A stretch of DNA of 47,561 bases from an uncultured Prevotellaceae bacterium (GTDB taxonomy: Bacteria > Bacteroidota > Bacteroidia > Bacteroidales > Bacteroidaceae): assembly GCA_902784565.1 (NCBI GenBank), contig CACZVE010000019.1, forward strand, positions 1 to 47,561. Reading direction: 5' to 3'. How positions within the stretch are numbered: the first letter of the stretch is position 1; the number at the start of each line of letters is the position of its first letter. The notes beneath the pieces are model-generated. The model ran no database searches. It worked only from the letters and a program-made list of their open reading frames with translations, and was not told the origin of the DNA. Of the stretch, positions 8,961 through 16,922 are shown one piece after another. The position numbers and the translations under genes are program-made.

Positions 8961-10627
8961 TATTTCTCCGCGTCTTTTTTCCGGATCTCTACACGGCGGA
9001 TCTTACCACTGATGGTCTTGGGCAATTCATCGACGAACTCGACAATGCGGGGATACTTATAGGGAGCCGTCTCTTTCTTGACGTGCTGTTGCAGTTCCTT
9101 GATGAGGTCGTCGCCAGCCTTGTCCTTCCATTCCTTACCGAGTACGACGGTAGCCTTCACTACCATGCCGCGGATGTCATCGGGTACACCGGTAATGGCG
9201 CATTCTACCACAGCGGGATGCGTCATGAGGGCACTCTCCACCTCGAACGGACCAATGCGATAACCTGAGGATTTGATTACATCGTCGATACGACCCTCGA
9301 ACCAGTAGTAACCGTCCTCGTCGCGCCAAGCCATATCGCCTGTATGGTAGAGTCCGTCATGCCAGGCCTCGCGGGTCAGTTCGGGATCACGGTAGTACTC
9401 CTTGAAGAGTCCGATGGGTTTGCGGTCGCCTACACGTACCACAATCTCACCTTTCTCACCATCCTCACAGGGCGTGCCGTCGGCGCGGATGAGATCGATG
9501 TCGTACTGGGCATTGGGGATACCCATGCTACCTGGCTTCGGTGTCATCCAGGGGAAGGTGCCGAGTGTCATCGTGGTCTCGGTCTGGCCGAAACCCTCCA
9601 TGATATTGAGTCCAATTTTCTCTTTGAGTTTGTCGAAAACAGCGGGGTTAAGGGCTTCACCGGCTGTGCAGCAGTATTCCAGCGAAGAAAGGTCGTATTT
9701 GTTCAGATCCTCTCGTATCATAAAGCGGTAGATGGTCGGGGGAGCGCAAAAACTTGTCACCTTGTATTTCTCCATCTGACGCAGGAGTGTGTCTGCGTTG
9801 AACTTCTCGTGGTCGAATACGAACACGGTCGCCCCCGCAAACCACTGGCCATAGAACTTACCCCAGACGGCCTTGCCCCAGCCGGTGTCGGCTACGGTCA
9901 GATGAAGCGAACCCTCATGGAGGTTGTGCCAAAAGACACCCGTTGACAGATGCCCCATCGCATAGAGGTAGTCGTGGGCCACCATCTTCGGTTCGCCGCT
10001 CGTTCCGCTAGTGAAATACATCAGCATAGTATCGTCGTTAGTATTGACAAAGGCGGGACGTACGAACTTTGGGGATTTTTTCCATTCCGTCTGCCAGTCG
10101 TGGAATCCTTCGGGGATGGGCTTGCCGTGGTCGGTGATGGCGACATACTGCTTTACCGTCGGACTTTCAGACATGGCCGCCTGAATTTGGCTCACCACGT
10201 AGGAATCATCCACGCAAATAATTGCTTTCACGCTTGCCCGTGTATTCCGATAGACGATATCGTGCTTCGTCAGCATATGGGTGGCAGGAATCACGATGGC
10301 ACCAATCTTACAGAGGGCGAGCATCACTACCCACCACTCGTAGCGGCGTTTCAGGATCAGCATGACGGGGTCATTCTTGCCGATGCCAAGCGACATCAGA
10401 TACGAGGCGGCTTGGTCTGTCTGTTCCTTCAGTTCGGCAAAGGTCGTACGGATCTCTTCACCTTGGTCGTTAGTCCAAAGGATGGCAAGACCCTCGGGTT
10501 TCTCCTCGGCCCAGACATCCATCACGTCGTAGGCAAAGTTGAAGTTCTCCGGGATGATGAACTCCAGGTTCTTATTGTAATCTTCTACAGACGTGAATGT
10601 CGTCTGCTTCAAAAATCTCTCAATCAT
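8960..10627 (-). CDS. AMP-binding acyl-CoA synthetase
   Basis: A 555-residue adenylate-forming enzyme that activates a carboxylic acid with ATP and joins it to coenzyme A. Motifs: the phosphate-binding loop YFTSGTSGEPK (residues 204-214), GFGQTETT near residue 346, the hinge region YHTGDMAWRDEDGYYW followed by GRIDDVIKSSGYRIG, and the C-terminal catalytic lysine in TISGKIRR (Lys542). Overall layout resembles acetyl-CoA and medium-chain acyl-CoA synthetases; the acid substrate cannot be fixed from sequence. It lies 11 bases after an XRE-cupin regulator, a pairing common in Bacteroidota that suggests control by that regulator. Confidence 0.88.
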   Translation of the reverse strand: MIERFLKQTTFTSVEDYNKNLEFIIPENFNFAYDVMDVWAEEKPEGLAILWTNDQGEEIRTTFAELKEQTDQAASYLMSLGIGKNDPVMLILKRRYEWWVVMLALCKIGAIVIPATHMLTKHDIVYRNTRASVKAIICVDDSYVVSQIQAAMSESPTVKQYVAITDHGKPIPEGFHDWQTEWKKSPKFVRPAFVNTNDDTMLMYFTSGTSGEPKMVAHDYLYAMGHLSTGVFWHNLHEGSLHLTVADTGWGKAVWGKFYGQWFAGATVFVFDHEKFNADTLLRQMEKYKVTSFCAPPTIYRFMIREDLNKYDLSSLEYCCTAGEALNPAVFDKLKEKIGLNIMEGFGQTETTMTLGTFPWMTPKPGSMGIPNAQYDIDLIRADGTPCEDGEKGEIVVRVGDRKPIGLFKEYYRDPELTREAWHDGLYHTGDMAWRDEDGYYWFEGRIDDVIKSSGYRIGPFEVESALMTHPAVVECAITGVPDDIRGMVVKATVVLGKEWKDKAGDDLIKELQQHVKKETAPYKYPRIVEFVDELPKTISGKIRRVEIRKKDAEK

Positions 10628-10638
10628 ATAAGTCTAGT

Positions 10639-11196
10639 CTATTCTACTGTAAATGCAAGGAATTTCACGGGCTTGTCACCGACGGCGAGCATGCCATGGG
10701 GCTTGGTAGAGTCGAAATAGATCGAATCGCCTTCGTCAAGCACAATCGTCTTGCCGCCGATATATAGTTCCATCTGGCCTTCGAGCACAAGGTTGAACTC
10801 CTGACCCGGGTGTGAGTTTTTGTAGATGGTGCGGGCACCGGGCTTCGGCTCTACTGTGACAATAAACACATCGGCCTTGTGGTTGACGAAACCGCCCACG
10901 AGACTCTGGTATTTATAGGCCTTCGTACGTTCGATACTCATACCCTGGCCTTTGCGCGTCACATAGTATGATTTCATGTGTGGTGCCTCGGCAAAGATGA
11001 GTTCCTCCGTTGAAACCCCATATTTGTGCGCAATCTTCATCAGATTGGAAATGGTAATGTCCAGTTCGCCAGACTCTATCTTCTCATATTTCTCTGTTGA
11101 GATGCCGATGGTCTCTGCCATCTCACTCACTGGAATGTCGAGCACGTCGCGCAGTCCGCGCAGGCGCTCACCGATTTGCTTTAATTGTTCGTCCAT
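10639..11196 (-). CDS. XRE-type transcriptional regulator with cupin sensor domain
   Basis: A 185-residue two-domain regulator. Residues 7-65 form a Cro/CI-type helix-turn-helix (GERLRGLRDVLDIPVSEMAE, then STEKYEKIESGE). Residues about 108-180 form a cupin_2 beta-barrel (HPGQEFNLVLEGQ, LDEGDSIYFDSTKPHG), which would sense a small ligand. It lies between proC and the AMP-binding synthetase, 11 bases from each, so it is co-transcribed with the operon. A likely target is the synthetase, but no operator is identifiable. Confidence 0.9.
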   Translation of the reverse strand: MDEQLKQIGERLRGLRDVLDIPVSEMAETIGISTEKYEKIESGELDITISNLMKIAHKYGVSTEELIFAEAPHMKSYYVTRKGQGMSIERTKAYKYQSLVGGFVNHKADVFIVTVEPKPGARTIYKNSHPGQEFNLVLEGQMELYIGGKTIVLDEGDSIYFDSTKPHGMLAVGDKPVKFLAFTVE

Positions 11197-11207
11197 ATCT
11201 AAAATAA

Positions 11208-11990
11208 TTACTTTGCTCCTGCTTTTAAGCCGCGAATCACTGCCGAGGTAAATCCTGCGTGCTCCATCTCGTTCAGCCCCTTGATTGTCACGCCGCCAGG
11301 GGTTGTCACCAGATCGATGGCGGCTTCGGGGTGCAGACCACTGGCCTCCAAGAGTTCCACGGCGCCCTTCATCGTCTGCATCACAATCTTTTTGGCATCA
11401 TCAGCCTTGAAACCGAGTTCCACACCGCCCTCAGAGGCCGCACGGATATAGCGCATGGCGTAGGCGATACCGCAGGAGGCGAGAGTGGTGCCTGCTGCCA
11501 GGTGCTGTTCGTCGGTGATGAGCGTATTACCCATCTCGTCGAAGATACCTTTCACCAATTCTATATGGTGCTGTGCCACGGCACCACACGGCACGATGAA
11601 TGTCATTGAGGCCATCTCGGCGATGGCGATATTCGGAATGACAAGGAACAGTGGCGGACAGTTCTCGCCCAACCACTCCTTGATGCTGGCCGAGGGGACA
11701 CCCGCTGCAATCACAATCAGAACCTGTTTTTTCGGGTCCAGTTCTGGTTTGATGTCCTTCAGTACCTGTTCCACGAGCCAGGGCTTCACCACGACACAGA
11801 CAATGTCTGCACTGTCGGCAGCCAGTTTGTTGTCGGTAGTCACGCTGACGCCAGTCTTTTCAAACTTCTCCACCACGGCCTGGGACGGGTCGCTGACGGT
11901 GATGTCTTCATTTCTGAACTGTTGGCCTTTGATGAGGCCTTCCACGGTGGCGCCGCCCATGGCACCAGCGCCTATCACTGATATTCTCAT
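11208..11990 (-). CDS. proC: Pyrroline-5-carboxylate reductase
   Basis: A 260-residue NAD(P)H-dependent enzyme that converts pyrroline-5-carboxylate to L-proline, the last proline step. The N-terminal Rossmann motif is VIGAGAMGGATVEG. The family C-terminal region appears as AAGTTLASCGIAYAMRYIRA followed by DLVTTPGGVTIKGLNEME. Length matches the family. The ATG overlaps the argD stop by 4 bases. With proB and proA downstream, the complete proline pathway from glutamate is in this operon. Confidence 0.94.
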   Translation of the reverse strand: MRISVIGAGAMGGATVEGLIKGQQFRNEDITVSDPSQAVVEKFEKTGVSVTTDNKLAADSADIVCVVVKPWLVEQVLKDIKPELDPKKQVLIVIAAGVPSASIKEWLGENCPPLFLVIPNIAIAEMASMTFIVPCGAVAQHHIELVKGIFDEMGNTLITDEQHLAAGTTLASCGIAYAMRYIRAASEGGVELGFKADDAKKIVMQTMKGAVELLEASGLHPEAAIDLVTTPGGVTIKGLNEMEHAGFTSAVIRGLKAGAK

Positions 11991-13126
11991 AATTCTTCCG
12001 GTTTTACTCTGATCAGTCTTTCAATAAAGTCGTCGGCTTCTGCTTTCGTGAGACACAGGGGCGGCAGCAGACGCAGGATATTCTGGCCGGCACAGCCCGT
12101 AAAGCAGTGCTCATGTTTGATGAGAGGTTTACGTACCATCGCGTGTGGCATATCCAGTTCAATGCCTATCATCAGACCACGACCGCGTACCTCCTTGATG
12201 TGTGAACTGCCGATATTCCTGATACCTTCCATCAGGTAGTCGCCTATGACACGGGCATTCTCCACCAGTCCCTCGTCTTCGAAGACATCGAGTACGGCCA
12301 GTGCGGCTGCACAGGCAAGGTGATTGCCGCCGAAGGTCGTGCCGAGTTGTCCGTAGACCGGCTCAAATTCTGGCGAAATCAGGACAGCACCCATCGGGAA
12401 ACCGTTGGCGATGCCTTTGGCCACAGTGATGATGTCGGGTTTGATGCCCAGCCACTGGTGGGCGAAGAACTTACCACTCCGTCCGTAGCCACACTGGATC
12501 TCGTCGCAGATCAGCACGGCGCCATAACGTTTACAGGCGTAGGCCAGTCCTTGGGCGAATTCCGGCGTAGCCATCTGGATACCGCCCACACCCTGGATGC
12601 ACTCCAGAATGACGGCTGCCACACCGCCCTTGGACAGTTCCCGTACCCATGGCTCGAGATCGTTCATCGGCAGGAAACGTGTGTGATGGTTATCATTGAT
12701 AGGGGCGATGATCTTAGGATTGTTCGTGACCTCGACGGCCAGACTTGTGCGCCCATGGAAAGCCTTCTCACAGGAAAGCACGCGGGTCTTGCCCGTCTTA
12801 AACGAAGCAAGTTTCAGGGCGTTCTCATTGGCCTCGGCACCGGAGTTGATGAGGAACAACTGGTAGTCGTCGTAGCCGCAGATCTTCCCCAATCGCTGAG
12901 CCAGTTCTACCTGCAGTTTGTTGATGACCGAGTTGGAGTAAAACCCGATCTTACTCAGTTGCTCCGTCACCTTTTCTATATAGTGCGGGTGCGAGTGTCC
13001 GATGCTGATGACGGCATGTCCGCCATACAGGTCGAGGTATTCCTGACCTTTGTCATCCCACACTTTGCAGCCCTTGCCCTTCACGATGTTCACATCGAAG
13101 AGCGGATATACGTCGAATAGTTTCAT
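11987..13126 (-). CDS. argD: N-acylornithine aminotransferase (acetyl/succinylornithine)
   Basis: A 379-residue class-III aminotransferase that converts N-acyl-glutamate semialdehyde and glutamate to N-acylornithine and 2-oxoglutarate. Motifs: GGHAVISIGHSHP (residues 35-47), NSGAEANENALKLA, the cofactor aspartate in LICDEIQCGYGRSG (Asp208), and the Schiff-base lysine in ITVAKGIANGFPMG (Lys237). It starts the minus-strand operon ending in argF', with its own -7 promoter box upstream. Whether the acyl group is acetyl or succinyl is open, as for argF'. Its usual neighbour argC is about 29.8 kb away. Confidence 0.93.
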   Translation of the reverse strand: MKLFDVYPLFDVNIVKGKGCKVWDDKGQEYLDLYGGHAVISIGHSHPHYIEKVTEQLSKIGFYSNSVINKLQVELAQRLGKICGYDDYQLFLINSGAEANENALKLASFKTGKTRVLSCEKAFHGRTSLAVEVTNNPKIIAPINDNHHTRFLPMNDLEPWVRELSKGGVAAVILECIQGVGGIQMATPEFAQGLAYACKRYGAVLICDEIQCGYGRSGKFFAHQWLGIKPDIITVAKGIANGFPMGAVLISPEFEPVYGQLGTTFGGNHLACAAALAVLDVFEDEGLVENARVIGDYLMEGIRNIGSSHIKEVRGRGLMIGIELDMPHAMVRKPLIKHEHCFTGCAGQNILRLLPPLCLTKAEADDFIERLIRVKPEEL

Positions 13127-13151
13127 ACCGTTACTTTTCTATATTTGGCTG

Positions 13152-13159
13152 CAAAGTTA
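13152..13159 (-). promoter_or_regulatory. -7 promoter box for the argD operon
   Basis: On the minus strand this reads TAACTTTG, matching TAnnTTTG, 25 bases before the argD ATG. The context downstream of the box (TTTGCAGCC) is nearly the same as at the argR promoter. A direct repeat TGCAAA at 13151-13156 and 13162-13167 overlaps it. The -33 element is weak (an ATTG at about 21 bases). Confidence 0.55.
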
Positions 13160-13208
13160 CTGCAAATATCCGACAAACCGCAATAATCTTTCGTCTTTTT
13201 GCATAAAA

Positions 13209-13246
13209 ATGTCAATTGCACACGATAAATCGCATGCAATTGACAT
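13209..13246 (-). terminator. Intrinsic terminator after the surface-protein operon
   Basis: Twelve-base perfect inverted repeat (arms 13209-13220 and 13235-13246) with an inner CGAT/ATCG stem. On the minus strand the stem is followed by a T-run at 13204-13208. It lies 19 bases past the stop of the 1204-residue gene and just before the argD promoter region, so it separates the two transcripts. Confidence 0.75.
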
Positions 13247-13264
13247 ATTCTTGCAGATTAATCT

Positions 13265-16200
13265 CTACTTGATGATCACCTTACGGGCGCTCTTTCCGTT
13301 GCGGATGACGTAGATGCCAGCAGGCAGGGCGAGTTGCATCGGACCGTCACCATGAGCCACCCTTACACCCTTTAATGTGTAGACCGTCCATCCGGAACCG
13401 TCAAGTGCCTGGTAGGTAATCTCGCGGATGCCAGTGTAGTCGATGGGGGCAGGAGCCGTCTTCTGAGTATTGCCCACGTTGTCTACTGCCAGGGCATAGA
13501 ACTTGTAGTCAGCGGCAGTGGTACCACTTGGCAGTGGGTAAGTAAACTCCGACGACGTGTCATCGCCGATATACACAAAGTCTCCGTCCTTATAGGAAGC
13601 ATAGTACCTGAAGTAACTGATGCCTGACTCATTGTCGGTACCAGTGCATTTGATAATCATGCTACCGTCTTTCTCTCCTGCAGACACCATCTCCGTTGTC
13701 GGACCATTAAGGTCTAACGTATTGATGTACTCGTTCGTTTCGATAGGCTCGTTGACATCAAAGATGATGGTCGCCTTGTTCTTGATCTGGGTACCATTCT
13801 TAAGACCCGGCTTCAGATTGACTGAGAAGGTCACGTAACCCTCGCCTTCCGGTGCATTCACGTTTGGCGGCAGTTCGATGCCCTTGATGTCCCAAGTGAG
13901 TTTGTTACCCTCACGACTCATCTTCCAGTTGTACTCGATGCCTTCATGGCTGGTAGAACCGAAGCGTACACTGTTAATGTCAAAGACATTCTCGTCAAGT
14001 TCGTTGGTTATCTGTACCCTATAGGCCGGTGCGGTAGCCTCCTTCTTGTTCTCGAAGAGGATGCGGTAGTCCATCGTGCGGGTCTCGGGGATGTAATTCT
14101 CGTCGCCGAAGCCTACAGGACCAACCATCTCGTTGGGATCCCAGGAGCGGACGACACGGTTGCAGCCGTACTTTGCGTCAAGCATTCGTGTGTTATATTT
14201 CTTTTCCCACTCCTTATAGTTGGCATCAGTTTCCTTTGTCGTCCACCACATCCAGCGACGAGTGATGGCACCACTGAAGGTCTTTGCTGTCTCCAACAGT
14301 TCACCGAAGAAGTTGATGACTCCTCCGCCAGGTAATGTGCTCATCCAACTCGTGGCAACAGTCTTTATAGCACGCTTGGCCACGACGACGCCTTCACCAG
14401 TGTCCTTCTTGTATGTAGCCAATTGCTGATCCACCTTATGATTAACGTGCTCACGATAGTAGGCTAGTTCTTTCTCGTCGAGGTCAATGTGCTCATTGAT
14501 GACATCTGTCATGAACTCCGTCACCTTGTCACCGGCATAGTCGATGGCCACCAATGCCGTGACAATCAGGAATGTGGTACCGCTGATGACAATCTTCTGA
14601 CGTCCACCAGCCACATCCCTGTCAAATGAGCGTGCCTCGTTCATGGTCAGTCCCTCTGCCAGGATATTGAAGGAATACTCCTCATAGGGATTCATACTGG
14701 GTACGAGGAATACCATCGACTTGTCACCGTCATAAGAGATGCTGTCCATAGGCAGTTCCTCTACTCCATTCAGACCAGGTAGTTTGCACCCCAGCAGTTT
14801 GATGTCATCGCTTGCATGGACTAACAGGAAGAACTTTCCGGTAGGTTGGTTCTCAATGTTTTCCAGTTTCACTGTATATTCACTGGGAACACCCAGGCGG
14901 ACACTGTTCTGTCCGATGAATGCGATACGCACATCCGAGTCTGCAGCGCGCTCGATGGCATTGTAGGAAATACTATAGCCGCCCTGACCTTGTTCACGAC
15001 AGATATGAATGTAGTAATCTGCGTCGTCAATGTCATTTACAGTGAGGGTCGTGCGTTCATTGATCCACCATTGGTTGGCTACCACGTCAGACTTATCGCC
15101 TTTCACGCGCACGATGTCTGCCCATCTCAATCTCAAGGTCGAGGTGGTATCAGGTTCTATGGTAACAGCCATCATAGCGGCTGCTGCACTGGTGTTCAAC
15201 TTGATCCAGTCTTCGTTGTCGCGTTTGTCGTTGTCATCAAGATAGCCCAAATGACCTGTCATCGTTTCGCTAATGTCAATCACCTGTGTCACCTGTTCCA
15301 TCTCTTCGTTAGGCTCTGCATCGTTGGGGAAGTTGTTGGGGGTGAGCAGGTATTTCAGGGTATAGCCGCCATGACCCTTCTCGCGGTTCAGGTGCAAATA
15401 GTATGTTCCTGCACCAGCGTCTTCGATGGTCAGCGTATCGTTCACCATCCACCACTTGCTGGTACGCGACGGATAAGTCTGGTCCTCTTTCTTCAGATAG
15501 CAGACTTCCATCCACCTGAATTGCAGGTCGTAGTCTTTCTGACAACTTGTGACGAGTTGCACACGGCCATCCTGTGGCACGACAATCTTGTAGCAGTCGT
15601 CGTTGTCACGATAGTCGTTGGCATCTAGGTAGCCGATATGTCCCTGTACAGTTTGTCCGATGGCTATCTCGTCTCCTTCTCCGACATTGTCATTCGGTTC
15701 GGCATCGTTGGCGTATTCATTGGGCGTGAAGATGTATGTCAGGGCGTAGCCGCCATGTCCCTTTTCACGGTTTAGGTGGACATAATAGGTCCCCACACCT
15801 GCGTCTTCGATGGTTAGCGTGTCGTTCACCATCCACCACTTACTGGTCCGTGACGGATAGGTCTGGTCTTCTTTCTGATAGCAGACCTCCATCCACCTGA
15901 ATTCCAGGTCGTAGTCCTTCTGACAAGTTGTGATGAGTTGTATACGACCGTCCTGTGGCACGACAATCTTGTAACAGTCGTCGTTGTCGCGGTAGTCATT
16001 GGCATCGAGGTAGCCGATATGTCCCTCTATAGTCTGTCCGTTGACTAATTCATCACCTTCTCCGACATTGTCATTTGGTTCGGCGTCATTGGCGTACTTA
16101 TTGGGCGTGAAGATGTATGTCAGGGTGTAGCCGCCATGTCCTTTCTCTCGGTTCAGGTGGACATAATAGGTTCCCACACCTGCATCCTCGATGGTCAGTG

Positions 16201-16879
16201 TGTCGTTCACCATCCACCACTTGCTGGTACGTGACGGATAGGTCTGGTCTTCTTTCTGATAACAGACTTCCATCCACCTGAATTCCAGGTCGTAGTCCTT
16301 CTGACAAGTTGTGATGAGTTGTATACGACCGTCCTGTGGCACAACGATCTTGTAGCAGTCGTCGTTGTCACGATAATCATTGGCATCGAGGTAACCAATG
16401 CGTCCCTCTACTGTCTGCCCAGCGGCAATCTCATCGCCTTCACCAACATTGTCATTCGGTTCGGCATCATTGGCTCGCGGACAAGGGGTGAAGTCGTATT
16501 TCAGCGTACAGGTACCTGCTCCGCCTTCTCGACTCACATGCAGATAGTACGTACCTTTGCCGATATCAGTGACTTCTAAGGACTCGTTGTTTTTCATCCA
16601 CCACATGCTGGTGCGACCGACGGGTGTCTGATCTCCATTTGAACGGCAGACTTCTACCCACCTCATCTCAAGGTTGTCGCTCAGTGTCTGGGTAATTACA
16701 ACGCGTCCCTCTTCGGGTACCTCAATCTTGAACCAGGCTTCAGTTTTATTTTTGTCGAGTGAATAACTGCCGGTTTCTCCTTGGCTGATCGCGATGGCTT
16801 CCTGCCACGTCGATCCCTGTGCCAACATTCCTATCGGCAATGCCAGCAACATCATGATGATAAGTTGTAGTCTTCTCAT
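13265..16879 (-). CDS. Secreted PPC-repeat surface protein with type IX-like sorting tail
   Basis: A 1204-residue exported protein. Signal peptide at residues 1-20, ending MLAQ. Residues about 32-640 hold five beta-sandwich repeats resembling bacterial pre-peptidase C-terminal (PPC) domains. Units 2-4 (residues 155-536, period 127) are nearly identical, with a DAEPNDNVGEGDE linker and a Lys-Trp-Trp core. The middle region is unassigned, with a helical stretch around 790-890. Around residue 910 a DPNEMVGPVGFG segment begins a domain common in Bacteroidota secreted proteins (DUF7619-like), followed by an Ig-like module. The tail with GIYVIRNGKSARKVIIK resembles a type A C-terminal sorting domain. 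It is the last gene of the surface operon. Probably an adhesin or surface display protein; ligand unknown. Confidence 0.8.
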   Translation of the reverse strand: MRRLQLIIMMLLALPIGMLAQGSTWQEAIAISQGETGSYSLDKNKTEAWFKIEVPEEGRVVITQTLSDNLEMRWVEVCRSNGDQTPVGRTSMWWMKNNESLEVTDIGKGTYYLHVSREGGAGTCTLKYDFTPCPRANDAEPNDNVGEGDEIAAGQTVEGRIGYLDANDYRDNDDCYKIVVPQDGRIQLITTCQKDYDLEFRWMEVCYQKEDQTYPSRTSKWWMVNDTLTIEDAGVGTYYVHLNREKGHGGYTLTYIFTPNKYANDAEPNDNVGEGDELVNGQTIEGHIGYLDANDYRDNDDCYKIVVPQDGRIQLITTCQKDYDLEFRWMEVCYQKEDQTYPSRTSKWWMVNDTLTIEDAGVGTYYVHLNREKGHGGYALTYIFTPNEYANDAEPNDNVGEGDEIAIGQTVQGHIGYLDANDYRDNDDCYKIVVPQDGRVQLVTSCQKDYDLQFRWMEVCYLKKEDQTYPSRTSKWWMVNDTLTIEDAGAGTYYLHLNREKGHGGYTLKYLLTPNNFPNDAEPNEEMEQVTQVIDISETMTGHLGYLDDNDKRDNEDWIKLNTSAAAAMMAVTIEPDTTSTLRLRWADIVRVKGDKSDVVANQWWINERTTLTVNDIDDADYYIHICREQGQGGYSISYNAIERAADSDVRIAFIGQNSVRLGVPSEYTVKLENIENQPTGKFFLLVHASDDIKLLGCKLPGLNGVEELPMDSISYDGDKSMVFLVPSMNPYEEYSFNILAEGLTMNEARSFDRDVAGGRQKIVISGTTFLIVTALVAIDYAGDKVTEFMTDVINEHIDLDEKELAYYREHVNHKVDQQLATYKKDTGEGVVVAKRAIKTVATSWMSTLPGGGVINFFGELLETAKTFSGAITRRWMWWTTKETDANYKEWEKKYNTRMLDAKYGCNRVVRSWDPNEMVGPVGFGDENYIPETRTMDYRILFENKKEATAPAYRVQITNELDENVFDINSVRFGSTSHEGIEYNWKMSREGNKLTWDIKGIELPPNVNAPEGEGYVTFSVNLKPGLKNGTQIKNKATIIFDVNEPIETNEYINTLDLNGPTTEMVSAGEKDGSMIIKCTGTDNESGISYFRYYASYKDGDFVYIGDDTSSEFTYPLPSGTTAADYKFYALAVDNVGNTQKTAPAPIDYTGIREITYQALDGSGWTVYTLKGVRVAHGDGPMQLALPAGIYVIRNGKSARKVIIK
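15272..16417 (-). repeat. Three near-identical 381/384-bp tandem repeats inside the PPC-repeat gene
   Basis: Units lie at 16037-16417, 15656-16036 and 15272-15655; the last is one codon longer. The first two encode proteins differing at 7 of 127 residues. The high similarity indicates recent duplication or gene conversion, and makes repeat number prone to change. Confidence 0.9.
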
Positions 16880-16922
16880 ATCTAATCCAGATTGTTTATT
16901 CTTGACCTAAATAGATTCATGT

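Noticed and set aside
15272-16417. Regular repeats that could be taken for a CRISPR array.
   Set aside because: Units are 381 bp, coding throughout, and lack unique spacers. The 42-bp array at 21864-22031 also has no spacers and no cas genes nearby.
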